This document shows positions 23,546 through 36,094 of a stretch of DNA of 64,000 nucleotides, piece after piece. Source of the DNA: Sebastes aleutianus (Eukaryota > Chordata > Actinopteri > Perciformes > Sebastidae). The stretch spans positions 12,829,944 through 12,893,943 of the forward strand of contig CAKAKS010000038.1 in the NCBI GenBank assembly GCA_916700875.1, given 5' to 3'. The position numbers were made by a program, and so were the translations under genes. The notes beneath the pieces were generated by a model that did no database searches, was not told the origin of the DNA, and saw only the letters and a program-made list of their open reading frames with translations. Each line of letters opens with the position of its first letter. The stretch's first letter is position 1.

Positions 23546-26500
23546 ATATAATTTGTGTTTGTGTTCAAGTATCTATATGGTGTACTTATAAACAGGGTGA
23601 ATGATAGCAAAAAGCCAAACTGTTATTGTTAAAAAGCTCAATGCTGATCAAAATGGATACCAAAAGATTGAATTTAACAGATCTGCATCTCTGTGTGTTG
23701 ATATGAGGCAGTAATTAATCTGCCAGTTTGTAAATGCAACGAAGATCTTAGTCCGATCAAAACACCTGAACAGCCATAAATAAAATGTTGCAAATTTAAA
23801 TCTTCAGTTTTTTGTTTTAATAATTCAAATAAAGCTGCGCAACAGAGGAAAACATTCAGGCTGAAATTAACGCGTTATTGTGTCTGTGGCACGTTGTTGC
23901 CGATGACAACGTGAACACTCAGGGAGGTGCGTGTTTTGTTCAGCTAGTTTATGGAGATGGCTCAGATTTGACAGACCAGCATTAATCAACTTCCCCACTC
24001 TTCCGCCTATTCCAAGCTAATCTCATTTAGTCATTCACTGCTGATGTTCTTTCCATCAAGGATTTATAATGAAGAGTCATCTCTGCTGCTCAATCTAATC
24101 TGGAAGCAACGCCCCAGATATATAAATAGAGAAAAAACAAACAAATTGGCTTTGTACACGTTTATTTTCTGTCAAAGTCAAAGGCATTTTTTCCACCTGC
24201 ATTCAAGGTCCAAGTGCCTTTAACATACCATCAATATGTTAAGCACATTGTTACCTGCAGCCTCTGTGCAAAGACCCAGAAAGACTCATCAACCGTTTAA
24301 TGTGAACTGTTTACTCTGGAGAAAGAGTTGTGTGCTCTATTTAATTAATGCAGAGGCAAAGAATAGTAAGCAATACGGGTAAATGTTGAAATTGTAGTAA
24401 TTCATTAACCTTTCCTGACAGATCCTGAACTGGATTTTATGTTTTAGTCGAGACTAAACAATACATTTTTGAGAAACCTTAACAGTGCTGGTTGAACAAG
24501 GACAAGAAAAACTGTGATTTTCAGTTGAAAAATATAAAAAATTAAAGCAGAATAAGAAAAAACTAATTAGACAAGTACCCAATTTAACAATTTTTTACTT
24601 ATTTATTTTTCCATGCAGCCCTTTTCAATACACAATGTTACAAAGTGTTTTCCACTAGTGCTCTAACTAAAACAACAAAACCAAACCAAACAAATATATG
24701 CACTGCTCCATAAAACAGCAGGTATGAGTTGCAGTAAGGAAGAAGGAAGGAGGGTCAAAGTACAACACTAGAAAGCACACAGAAAGCACATATTAATTTT
24801 CAGGGCTAGGTAGTCAGACCCATGATATACTATGATGTGGCCATTTGAATTTACGCTGTTGCTGTAGCTTCAAATAAAGGTAAAAATGCCCATATAGCAC
24901 GATTGCCTCTAGTACGTGTGTAATTTATAATTGCATGATGCATTCAAGAGTTAAGACACTTAATGTGTACCAGTTATAGGAAAACTGGAATATAAAAAAA
25001 CAGATGGATAACAACAATAATGAATAAACATTTTGTGTGTTTCTCTTTGTTATCTAACAAATTTGAAGACAATCTGATAAAATGTAGAGGAAAAAAAAAA
25101 AAAGCTGAATCCAAGAAAAAAACAACTCTTTGTCAGGATTATTTCTCTTTAGTGTATTTTTCCCTTTGTAGGGGTTCGTTTTTTCTTTTTTACCATATCT
25201 TTCCACCTTAATCTGTAGTTTTTTTTTCAGTGTTTCAGTAGTGCCATTGAAGGTGATTTCCAGTCTTAATATGCAGAGAGAAGGGTGGAGCATGAATTCA
25301 GGGTGGGTGACATCCACATTGTTGTTGTTTGCCCTCGAGAAAATCCCATTTTGTGCAGCAGAGCTGGTGACTACAAGAAAACAACCTGCAACCTGAAGAA
25401 TTAACTCCTTTATCATATCCAGGTAAGATTTATTTTTCTCAAATATAGCTTAGAATATATGTATAGAAATATGACAAACAGCAGAAGTGGATTTTTATCT
25501 TAAACAGGCACATATTCAGTATTTTTAGTTTACTGTTCTATGTCTGACAAAAGTTACTCCAAAAGAGAACTGTTGTGGCATTGCAAATCACAGTCTGCCA
25601 GCTCTCTGTAACTTTAAAGAGTTTAGAGTTGGTTAATTATTACACTTTTTATTGAGCACAGGTTTAGAAATAAATGGAAACAACAATACCTCTGCTATGT
25701 GTCTGGCACATTTTGCTTCAAAATGTATTGTCTTTTATCCTCAGATCTGGTGGTTTTCAAGTGGATTGTGCATATTTATGATGATGAAAACGTATACTGA
25801 CATAAATATGTGAGAATTAAGCAAATTATTCATTAGTGTTAAATGAAGTCTTTTTAAACCCAATTTCGAACCAGTAACTTTTACCAATCATTTTGCTTGC
25901 CTTTTGCTCATACATAACACGTTTTGGGTTGATACAGTTACAAAGTTAAATGTCAAATTATTGGCAATTTTTTTTAACTTCAAATGTACTTTGAAAGACT
26001 ACATTGTGACTCTAAAGATCTGAGGAGAAATGAAACATACAGTATCTGATCTACACTACAGAAAATAATTTCCTTCATAAAGGTACCATTTTAGTGAGTG
26101 AAGAGTGAAAAGACACATGTATCTTACTCCTCTGAATTACCCAGTTTTAATCAGATTGTTAATATCCGTAAGGTCAAAATCTTTCTTTTTTAGATGCTAA
26201 TCATGTAAAGTGCAAAAGGGATTTATAATTTCACATTTATATATCTTAAACTCTAATTTTCAAAAGTGTATCTGCTAACTGAGGAATAACACATGTCAGT
26301 TATCTGGTAGATTATAACATATGTATAATGAAATGTCTAACAAATCAAATATTTATATTGTTTCATTAAATATCAATACTTTGAATACTAGTCACACATT
26401 CTATAGTGGTTGGCCATTAACTTGTAAAGATTATTATAGATTATATCGATGTAGATCATATTATGTATATATTACTGCATGATAAAAATAGACTCTGGAG

Positions 26501-26727
26501 GAAATCCTGACAGGCCTTTTCACTTCAAAGGGTGAAATTAGTTTAATCACTTCATCTTTTTATTTGTTTCCTCTCAAAGAAGTTTGATTCTTCGAGATCT
26601 AAATTAGATTATCTAACTCTGCGGGTAACACTCAGGTGTAATTTGTTTATCTGACAAGGCTAATGTACTTATTTACTCATAAACTGCAGCACCTATTATG
26701 TAATAATCATTTCCTCTTTCCTTGCAG
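23546..26727 (+). other. Intergenic DNA and presumed 5' UTR/intron of the receptor gene
   Basis: No coding exon seen. A donor-like CCAG|GTAAGA at 25421-25426 could end a non-coding exon at 25422 that splices to the acceptor ccttgcag at 26727, giving an intron of about 1.3 kb. The rest is AT-rich and unremarkable. Confidence 0.4.
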
Positions 26728-26866
26728 GGATAGATGACCGTCAGCTAATAAACTGACAACCAGAACTTACATTTTTAGTCCGGTATCGGCACAAGGAGGA
26801 CAAACATCACAAACAATAGCTGGACAACCTTAACCCTCAACAGGATTGCCTTCAGAGTATAGCAAA
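26728..26866 (+). other. Receptor 5' UTR segment after a splice acceptor
   Basis: A pyrimidine-rich run followed by ttgcag precedes 26728, a good acceptor placed shortly before the receptor ATG. Single-coding-exon GPCRs often have such a 5' UTR intron. The partner donor is only a candidate (25422). Confidence 0.5.
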
Positions 26867-28072
26867 ATGTCAGAGACAGACTTCAAGAGACTTGAGCTCT
26901 TCCACAGTATCCTGAATGGTTGCATTGGAGGCCCATCCTGTAATAACTCCCATCTGATTTTCTACAACACGAGCCTCGACAATGGGTTCGAGATTTATGA
27001 CGACGATGGATCCCCCTGGTTAAGAATAGTCATCTCTGTGGTGTACTTAGTTGTGGCTACAGCAGGAGTGTTGGGGAACCTGCTAGTACTGTTCCTGCTG
27101 TATTCGACTCACACCATCACCACAGGCATCATCAACTTCTTTGTGTTCAACTTAGCTTTGTCTCACTTGTCGTTCTCCCTGGTCTTGCCATTCTGGGCCG
27201 TAGACATTGCGATGGACTACAGCTGGCCTTTTGGCGCGGCCACATGCAAGGCCGTGTCCTTACTCACTGGGCTCAATGTCTTTGCCAGCTGCTTTTTCCT
27301 GACAGCTATGAGTTTGACCCGGTACTGCTATGTGGCCACTGCTCTCAAACCCAGCGCCTCCCTGTGCAGCAGATCATGCACTTCTCCGGTGGCCACAGCT
27401 TTTATCTGGGCCGCAGCGCTCATAGCAGCAGTGCCCCGAGGTTTGTTCGCAGACCTGAGACGTGTGGGCAGCGGCAACGACACAGCATGCCTGCTCCGTT
27501 TCCCAGATGGTACGGCCTGGCTCGGAATAAACCAGCTTCTGCGAATAGTGCTGGGATTTCTGCTGCCCTACGCCATTATCATCCTCTCCTACATGCTCCT
27601 GCTGCGCTTCCTCTGTCGGCATAAGCTGAAGGGCAGCAACTCTCGGCGAAAGGCCGATATTTCAAAGTCTGTGGCGGTGGTGGTGCTTTCATTCTGCGCC
27701 TGCTGGTTCCCCTACAATATCCTCACACTTTGGGGCGTCCTGATCCAACTTGACATCGTTGATATCAGCCCCTCGTTCTACTTGGCTCAAACATACTTTT
27801 TCCCTGTGGCCAACTGCTTGGCTTTCACCAGCAGCTGCTTCAACCCTGTCATCTACTGTCTGGTGAGAAAAGAATACCGTGTGGCTCTCCATAACGTGCT
27901 CTTCAAATTGAGCCTGGCTATCACGTCCAAGATGCCCTACGGCATTAATTCTGAGGAGGTGTCGGGACAAACTGGGCGGCTGGCCATTCCACTCAATAAC
28001 ATGTACAGCGATACTGACACAAGGAGATACGCACCTCTGTCAGCACTTCCAACAGTGGTGTCCACCCTGTAA
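26867..28072 (+). CDS. rxfp3: Relaxin-3 receptor family GPCR (RXFP3/RXFP4-like)
   Basis: A 401-residue, single-exon class A receptor for relaxin-3/INSL5-type peptides, which in the known family couples to Gi at the plasma membrane, mainly of neurons. Landmarks: N-terminal glycosylation sites N26 and N34; TM1 about 52-79 with GN at 70-71; TM2 86-111 ending LPFWA; C127 and C208 for the TM3-ECL2 disulphide; TRY at 151-153, the form usual in this family instead of DRY; a further sequon at N204; TM6 with CWFP (279-282); TM7 with NPVIY (326-330); C-terminal tail 332-401. WPFG before TM3 and the SLLTGLNVFASCFFLTAMS stretch are close to RXFP3. Human RXFP3 is longer, mostly in the N terminus. Codon 100 is CAC (His) where class A receptors have Asp at position 2.50. 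ATG 26867 was chosen because upstream in-frame codons offer only TTG; A at -3 favours it. Teleosts have several rxfp3 paralogues and I cannot say which this is. Confidence 0.88.
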   Translation: MSETDFKRLELFHSILNGCIGGPSCNNSHLIFYNTSLDNGFEIYDDDGSPWLRIVISVVYLVVATAGVLGNLLVLFLLYSTHTITTGIINFFVFNLALSHLSFSLVLPFWAVDIAMDYSWPFGAATCKAVSLLTGLNVFASCFFLTAMSLTRYCYVATALKPSASLCSRSCTSPVATAFIWAAALIAAVPRGLFADLRRVGSGNDTACLLRFPDGTAWLGINQLLRIVLGFLLPYAIIILSYMLLLRFLCRHKLKGSNSRRKADISKSVAVVVLSFCACWFPYNILTLWGVLIQLDIVDISPSFYLAQTYFFPVANCLAFTSSCFNPVIYCLVRKEYRVALHNVLFKLSLAITSKMPYGINSEEVSGQTGRLAIPLNNMYSDTDTRRYAPLSALPTVVSTL

Positions 28073-28530
28073 AGCATCAACACAATGATCAAATTAACTA
28101 GGATGGTGTGTTTTTATTTCAAGAGTTTTGATGGTGTGCTTGAGGAGGACCTGTCTTTTCCTGTAGGATGTAAAGTATGTATATTTCAGATCTATTAATG
28201 TGAATAAGCTGCATCTTAAACACACCTAAGCTCGTGTGGGTCTTGTGTTTTACAGTTTTAGATGTCTGAGTGGGCTGCACGACTTGAGTCTTATACGTAG
28301 GCTTAATACAAGTTTCAAATTAATTCACTAATCACTACAAATTTGTCCTATTCTCCATCTTGTTCTTATTGTGTTATTGAAAAAACTCATGTACAAATGT
28401 CTATTACTGCAGTTTGGAACAATTAATATTGCTGTACTGTATGTCTGGATTGTGGTTGTCTTGTCCAGGTGTGAACTCATTTTTGTCATTTGTTTGTATA
28501 AAAATTAATAAATAAAATTGTTTCTAACCT
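28073..28530 (+). terminator. Receptor 3' UTR with overlapping AATAAA signals
   Basis: Two AATAAA hexamers at 28507-28512 and 28511-28516 lie about 440 bases after the stop codon and are followed by a T-rich stretch, so cleavage is expected near 28530. Confidence 0.7.
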
Positions 28531-30602
28531 GCACTTTTTACTACTTATTATGTTTTTGGATGTCAGCCACACCCACAGGCCACAGTCTTAACGATGATTG
28601 GACAGGTTATTCAAATTTAATCATAGATACATCAGATCAGGATGAACCTCTTTAGATGTACCGTTCTGTCTCAAGGGTTTTACTACTGTTTTGATAATAT
28701 ACACAATATCAAACATTTTGTTGTTAACAGACTAAGATTAAAGACTTAATTTCTGAAACATAATGCTGAAATTGTTATATGTTGCTGCAGCTTTATAACT
28801 TTCTACATGAAATCTGAATTTTGTCTCTCTAAACAGTCTGAAATATATAATTTAATATGGAAACTGAAATATACTGTATGACCAATATTATGGAAAAATC
28901 CTCATTTGCTGCTTTTTCTGCCTTCTGTGATCCCAGTACACCACAAGATGGTGTTGTTGTTCAACTTTAAAAACTGAAAGAAGCTCAAACTGATCCCACA
29001 AACATTCATTACAGCAATAGGTACAGATAAATAGAGGAAGTTAAATAAAAAAAATAAATTATAATAATAAGAGGTGTATACAAAATTAAAATCAGACATA
29101 GAATAATAATACAGAATACAAAATAGAATCAGAAGAGCATTTGGAGACAAAAAAATCGCAAGATACAGTGACGTGGTTAAAGTGACAGTGGTGTGATTAA
29201 TAGCAGAAGCGTTGGCAAGTCTATGTTAAAAATGTACACCAGACTAATATATTAAGTAATGGTACTTGGGTGTCTCTCTGTATTAATGTAGAAATTAATA
29301 TAAAATAGAATATGATGCAAAGTTCAGTCTACCATAATAACATCTATATGTATATAAATGTGTTTTTTTTGTATGTGTGTATACTGTATACTTGTTTATA
29401 TATGATATACATACAGTATACAGTACATACATACATACACTGTATATACATGTGTATGTTAGGCCTGCACGATATGAGGAAAATCTGCGATGTGCGATAT
29501 CACTGTTCAATATTGTGATGACGATATGACTTGGAATACGATTTATCGGTCAGCACTAGTGTATGTACATGGTTTTGTTTGTGTGTGTATTATATATTTA
29601 AGATAGACATACAGTATAAGAGTTGACTAAACATAAATACATTTCAAGCCAACATGACTCATCAAAGGAGTGTGATAGTGACTGACAAGAAATTGAAGGA
29701 GCAGTGGGAGCTGTGAAACTGATTCTTGCAGAGATCTGTTTGTCAGGTAGGCGGTTGTCTGCAGTCCTTTGGCATCATGCAGATCTCTGATTAGAGAACA
29801 GCTGAAATCCCACTCAGATGTTCAAGTGACATGAGAGCATACTAAGCCAGGTTGTGATGAGTGACATGAGAGGATGGACTATGATTGGTTGTGACACATT
29901 AGAGCTGTGAGTTGACAGAGGGGGTCTACCATGACTAGATTGGATCATCTCTTCATTATTTGTGGGAAATGGAGCTGCGGAGGCTTGTAGAAGTCAATTA
30001 TCAAATCAGCAGATTGTGCAGTTGAGGGAGCATTGTTGTTATTGATATGAGCAAGTAGAGACTGAGCCTGAGGTCCACAAACATGTGACAGATTGGGCCT
30101 GAAGCCTATTTTGAGCTGGAAATGGTTGGTTGGCAGAAGCTTTGGGATGATTACGTTGAATATTAATCTGAAATCTACAAACAGTATTTTGGCATATTAA
30201 AGCCAGAATTTTTTTTTTTTACTTTAAAGAAATATTCATTGATTTTGTTGGCCACTTGGAGGCAGCAGAACAAGCTGTAAACAACACATGGCATATTATG
30301 TCCTTAGAGAGGTGATATGGTGAATGTGTGCACCTTACACCTCCTCCACAATGAGTGTGTTTACATGGACATGAATATTCCAGTTTTTATCATATTCGGG
30401 ATATGATGTTTACGTGGTACATTGAGAAATCTGGTTATTCATATCCCCATATACTGTACATGATAAATACAAGTATCCCGGTTACTGATTACTGCATGCT
30501 ATTTGCACAGGCGCCTGTGATTTTTAATGTGTAATAAGAGCGACAGGAATAGGGTATATGGAGGAATCCTGAAGTTAAAGTCGATACCTTTTGAGAGCTT
30601 TT
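28531..30602. other. Intergenic AT-rich DNA
   Basis: No gene seen. It includes a ta/ca/gt-rich microsatellite-like stretch at about 29345-29460 and a fragment of the cgatat repeat family at about 29462-29550. Confidence 0.6.
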
Positions 30603-33080
30603 TCATGACATACTATACTATGACTTTTTTCGACATACTATACTATGATTTTTTACAACATGCTATATTGTGACTTTTTCGACATTTTTCAACATACTGT
30701 ACTATGGCTTTTTTTTACATGCTATATACTATGACTTTTTTTTTTACATTTATCAACTTACTATGACTTTTTTTCTCTTTTCGACACACTATACGTCAAT
30801 TTTCTTTGACAAACTATACTATGACTTTTTTACGACATACTATACTATGACATTTTTTATTTTTTCGACATACTACACTATGAATTTTTCATAAAATTAT
30901 TCGACATACTATACTATGACTTTTTTTCATAAAATTATTCGACATTCTATACTATGACTTTTTAATTTTTTCAAAGTACTATATTATGACTTTTTTCGAC
31001 ATACTATACTATGACTTTTTTCATGAAATTTTCGACATACTATACTATGACTTATTTTTTTTAGACATACTTGTTTGGTGGATTAGATGATTGAACTCTC
31101 TATCAGTAACAAGGAACAAACAAGACATACATTTATTGGCAATTTTACACTTTATTCATTTAATACACCATAAGGAACCTCAGTAGCGGTGGAAGATCCA
31201 TACGCAGTCACAACAGCCTGGCATCTCCTCCTCATGCTGGTCACCAACCTGGTCACATGTTGCTGGGAATAGCTGCAAATTATTCGATATACTGACTTTT
31301 TTTCATCAAATTATTCAATATACTATACTATGACTTTTTTTCATGAGATTTTTCGATATCCTATACTATGACTTTTTGACATGAAATTTTTCGACATACT
31401 ATACTCTGACTTTTTTCAAGACATTTTTCAACATACTATACAATGACTTTTTTTTCAACAAATTATTCGACGACTATAGTATGACATTTTTTAAAAAAAA
31501 ATCATACTATAGTCTGTCAAAAAAATAAAAACAGTCATAGGAAAGTATGTTGAAAAAGTCATAGTAATGTATGTATAAAAAAAAGTCATAGTATAGTTTG
31601 TCGAAAAAAGTCATAGTATTGTATGTCGAAAAAAAAGACAGTATAGTATGTCGTAAAGATAAAAAAGGCATAGTATAGCATGTCGAAAAAATGTCATGGT
31701 ATAGTATGTTGAGAAAATAAAAAGTCATAGAATAGTATGTCGAAAAAAAGTCAGAATTTAGGATGTCAAAATTGTTTTTAAAAAAGTCATAGTAAAGTAT
31801 GTCAAAAAAATAAAAAAGTCATAGTGTAGTATGTTGAAAAAAAGTCATAGTATAGAATGTCGAAAAAAGAAAGAAAGTCATAGTAATGTATGTCGGAAAA
31901 ATAAAAAAGTTATAGTATAGTATGTTGAAAGAATTTCCTAGTATAGTTTGTTGAAAAAATGAGAAAAGTCAAAGTATAGTATGTCGAAAAAATAAAAAGT
32001 TATAGTATAGTATGTCGAAAAAAGTCATAGTATAGTATGTCGAAAAAATAAAGTCATAGTAAAATATGTCGAAAAATAGTCATAGTAGAATGTTGAAAAA
32101 ATAAATCAGAGTAAAGTATGTCTAAAAAATAAAAAAAAAGTCATATTATAGTACGTCGAAAAAGTCTGAATTTAGTATGTCAAAATGTTGAAAAAAGTCA
32201 TAGTATGTCGAAAAAAATAAAAAAGTCATAGTATAAAATGTCGAAAAAAGAAAGAAAGTCAAAGTAATGTATGTCTGAAGAGTAGAAAAAAGTCATAGTA
32301 ATGTATGTCGGAAAAATAAAAAAGTTATAGTATAGTGTGTTGAAAAAATAAGTCATAGTTTAGTTTGTCGAAAAGAATTCATAGTATAATATGTCGAAAA
32401 AATCTTAATAAGTCATAATATACTATGTAAAAAAAGTCAAAGAATAATATGTTGAAAAAATAATAGTCATAGTATAGTATGTCTAAAAAATAAAAAAAAG
32501 TCATAGTATAGTATGTCGAAAGAATTTCATAGGATAGTATGTCGCAAAAAAGTGAGAATTTAGTATGTCGAAAAAAAGTATTAGTATAGTATGTCGAAAA
32601 ATAAAAAGCCATAGTATAGTATATCAAAAAAATTTGATAAGTCATAATATAGTATGTAAAAAAGTCATAGAATAGTATTTTGAAAAAATAAAAAAATCAT
32701 AGCATAGTATGTCGAAAAAATTAAAAAGTCATAGTATAGTATTTTTTTAAAAAAGTCATGGTATAGTATGTCAAAAAATAAAGTCATAGTATAGTATGTT
32801 GAAAAAATAAAAAAATCCTGGTATAATATGTTTGGAAAAAAAGACAGAATTTAGTATGTAGATTTTTTTTTAAAGTCATAGTATGGTATGTCGAAAAAAA
32901 AAAAGTTATAGTATAGTATGTCGAAAAAAAAGGTATAGTATATCAAAAAATAGAAAAGTCATAGTATAGTATGTCGAAAAATTTTGATAAGTCATAATAT
33001 AGTATGTAAAAAGTCATAGTATAGTATGTTGAAAAAAGTAAAAAATAAATAAATAAAATAACAGTGCCATAAAAAAGTCA
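30603..33080. repeat. 2.5-kb AT-rich satellite array with units in two opposite orientations
   Basis: From 30603 to about 31490 the repeated text is 'gacatactatactatgac' followed by a run of T. From about 31501 to 33080 the same unit appears as its reverse complement ('gtcatagtatagtatgtc' followed by a run of A). The period is roughly 22-30 bp with variable homopolymer spacers and many point changes. The switch of orientation lies in the T/A runs around 31486-31500. Many short open frames across it are artefacts of the repeat. A transposase fragment interrupts it at 31065-31262. Confidence 0.93.
31065..31262 (-). pseudogene. C-terminal fragment of a Tc1-like transposase inside the satellite array
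   Basis: The minus strand reads in one frame through VTRLVTSMRRRCQAVV, then AYGSST, to a TAA stop and an AT-rich tail. This is the C-terminal end typical of teleost Tc1-like transposases, which cut and paste DNA at TA sites. The N-terminal HTH and the catalytic DDE domain are absent, so it is dead. Satellite units lie on both sides. Confidence 0.75.
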
Positions 33081-36000
33081 TAAAAAAAATTCGCACCAGA
33101 TCCCCTGGAGGGTTAAATAGGTGATTACGGCCCTGATATACAGTATTGTAACCATACTTGCAGTCAAATTTCAAGAAATACTAAAGTAGCTCACTTGTGT
33201 ACTTAAAATAAAAAAATCGTCAATTAGGGATTTATTAGTTTATTTAAATCACTCGGAAAAATCACCTGAAAAATGAATACATTCCCTTTGTTCAAACAAA
33301 ACAAATCATATCAATCAAGTATACTTACACTAATAATAATAATTACAAGCGCAATCATACCTACAATAACTACCATAATAAATAAAACTACCAACATTAA
33401 ACATCCACCATACAACATCAGGGGACTGGAGGGTATGGCTTATCCATGGGGCATGGCTTATTTCAAAAGAAATGTCAAGTAAATTAAGGTATTACATCCA
33501 GTAGGCCCGATTCAAGTCAGAAATCCCACCAACTATATATTTGTGACACAGTATAGATCAATTGTGCAGAATAATAGCTGCCGAAAAATACTTTGTTTCA
33601 TTCCATAATGATATACATCCATTTTAGAAACATAAATATGTTGATAGATGTTAAATAGCCTTATTCAAAATATACAAGATATCTCATTTATTAGGTCCTA
33701 CTTTAGCTGCAGCAAAGCAGCAGTTATTCTCCCCTGGGTCAACAAAGGTTCATACATCCTCTAAAGTCTCATGATTCTGTAAACATAAAGCACTTCTTCA
33801 AAAGTAACTTGAATAATATTCCTCACAAAGTTTTATTACGCTGGAGCATTTGTCACATTTTTCATTTGGGCTAAGAAACCAAAACTCGTGTTCCATTTTT
33901 ATGTAACAAATAATAGAGGAGAAGGTGTAAATTAAACTATTTATATGGATGAGATGTGGGCCGGGAACGCACCAAAATAAAAGCAGAGTAGTTGCCTTTG
34001 CACAGACCCCTCATTTGATGTTCTTTTTTTAATTGTTTTTAGCTTTAATGGTCATTTGCCAAAGATTGTGTTTCAATAGTTTTGTGCATTTGGCATAGAA
34101 GATATCAAAAGTTCTTGCTAGCAATATCTCTGTGTTCCTGAGAGTCTGAGGAATACCTGGAACACTACCAATCTCATCCTGTAATTAAAAGGAGATCTGT
34201 ATGAATATAATGGTAATGGCACTTAAATACAATAGTAAACAGGACTAACTTTAGAAATGGCCCTGCAATGGCAAAAGATATATATATATGAAATCCTAAA
34301 ATAGCAATAAACGAGCAACCAGTAAAGAAATTTATATATTTTTTTCTGTTAGTGTTGTCTCTTAAATAAATGGTGGTTTTCTATCCACATGGAATAAAGT
34401 ATCCTCTCAGGTTGTGATATAAAGATTTCAGAGGTAGCGCACTGTACCCCTGCAGCTAACACAAAGAAAGTTTCAAGAATACATGGGCATATCGTAGATT
34501 TTTATGTCTTTATAAACATCTGTCAGATTACGGATTGCAGCTTCTCATAAAATAAAAACAGAAGTGCAGTTTAACATTTAAAAATACTGTATTGCAATGC
34601 AGGCCAAATAAATAAAACGCGTATTTCAAAAGATTACTTAAAACTGCAATCCAGTATTGTTGAAAGCACCACTGCTATTTTGGTTACACAAACACTGGCG
34701 AGATACTTTTAAGAATGTGTCTTCTTCTTATTTCACAGGACAGAAATGTGCTATGCTGGGAAATTATTCAGCTCTCATCCCACGAACGCAGTCTCACCAT
34801 AGCACTGTAGTTTCTGGATTGCAGCATTAAGAGTTAATAATATAAGAATCGTTTTTTACCACAAGTTCAACATGCCTGAAGGCCTACCCTTGATTTTGAA
34901 TACATTTTACATATAAGAATAGATATACATTAAGCTATTTTATACATTTCTGGTAACATAAACATATAACTTTGTATCATTTGATATTTATCTTAAAAGA
35001 AAATGTCTTTTTAAAGGCAAGAGGTTAAGATAAATTATATCAACCATGAAATTTGTAATATAAATTATTCTGACTAACATACAGAGTCAACCAACCAACA
35101 CACTGCTTATTAATTCATCACCTGACTACAAAAAAAGGACATTTAATATACAAAGTTTACAAGTCTTTTTGTATTGGCATTGTTATTTTGGGCCTTGTGG
35201 CACAGACTGTAAGGCAGTCAAATCCTATGCACATATACTACATATCCCTGCTTGGAAACTCTTTATTGTTCTGTTGTTTTCACGGTCGCTCCTCTTTTTG
35301 TTTTCCGGTCATTTCTCTCAGTACTTTTATGTTGTATAATGCAAAAGGCTGAATGCCACCCTCTTCTGGAAAAAACGGAAGAGTCAGCAGGTTGGATAAA
35401 AAAAGATGCCTTCCGATAAGAAAGCCATGTCAAAGTTTTTTTTGTACATTAGAATAATATCTGACAACAAATCGACTTACTCGTCCTCGCATTTAAAAAG
35501 CACATGCAGAACTGTTGCACATCTATGCTTCAGAAACATTAAACACAACAGATGAGTAATTCACTACTTGCTATAATATGATTTGTTTCCAGTTGCACGT
35601 AATGTTTATAATCATAGTTATTAAAAATGTATTCATACAGCACTTTTCAAACCAATGTTACAAAGTGCTGTACAACGAAACGTGAAAAGGCTAAAAAGAT
35701 AAATAATGAAAATGGCAGACATGAAGGCCATGATTGGGTTGATTCATTACTTTTGAGGCTTGGTTAGTTTAGGCTGGCTTTAGACCAACACTGTCTCTCA
35801 GATGTAACGGCAATGAGACAAACATTCATTAGGAACTGTCAACTAAAGATGAGCTGCTTTTGCTGCTTGAGAAGCTACAGCTGTCACTATCATCTTTCAG
35901 ATATTTCTGATAGCATAACCTTTCTTAAAGATTATATTAAATATATATAGTATAGTTTGTTTTCGCTAAAAGAAAGGGGGAGGGCGCACTCCAGTGAGTC

Positions 36001-36094
36001 TATTGCATTTACATTAAGTTAGAGGCCTTGTAAGAGACGGATTATAAAGATGGTCAAAATCAAAGCAGCTGAGGCGGAGATATCCGAACTCTTT
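33081..36094. other. Intergenic stretch without recognisable genes
   Basis: AT-rich single-copy-looking sequence. A minus-strand acceptor-like site (34180-34179) precedes a 50-codon open frame (34178-34029), but it matches nothing I know. A fragment resembling an interspersed repeat ('cagcacttttcaaaccaatgttacaaagtgc' in pieces) is near 35640-35690. Confidence 0.55.

Noticed and set aside
26846..26866. Seven-codon N-terminal extension of the receptor
   Set aside because: It begins with TTG; the ATG at 26867 is the first usable start and has A at -3.
30603..33080. Regularly repeated short units suggesting a CRISPR-like array
   Set aside because: Units are contiguous with homopolymer spacers and no unique spacers, in a vertebrate genome, and they switch orientation midway.
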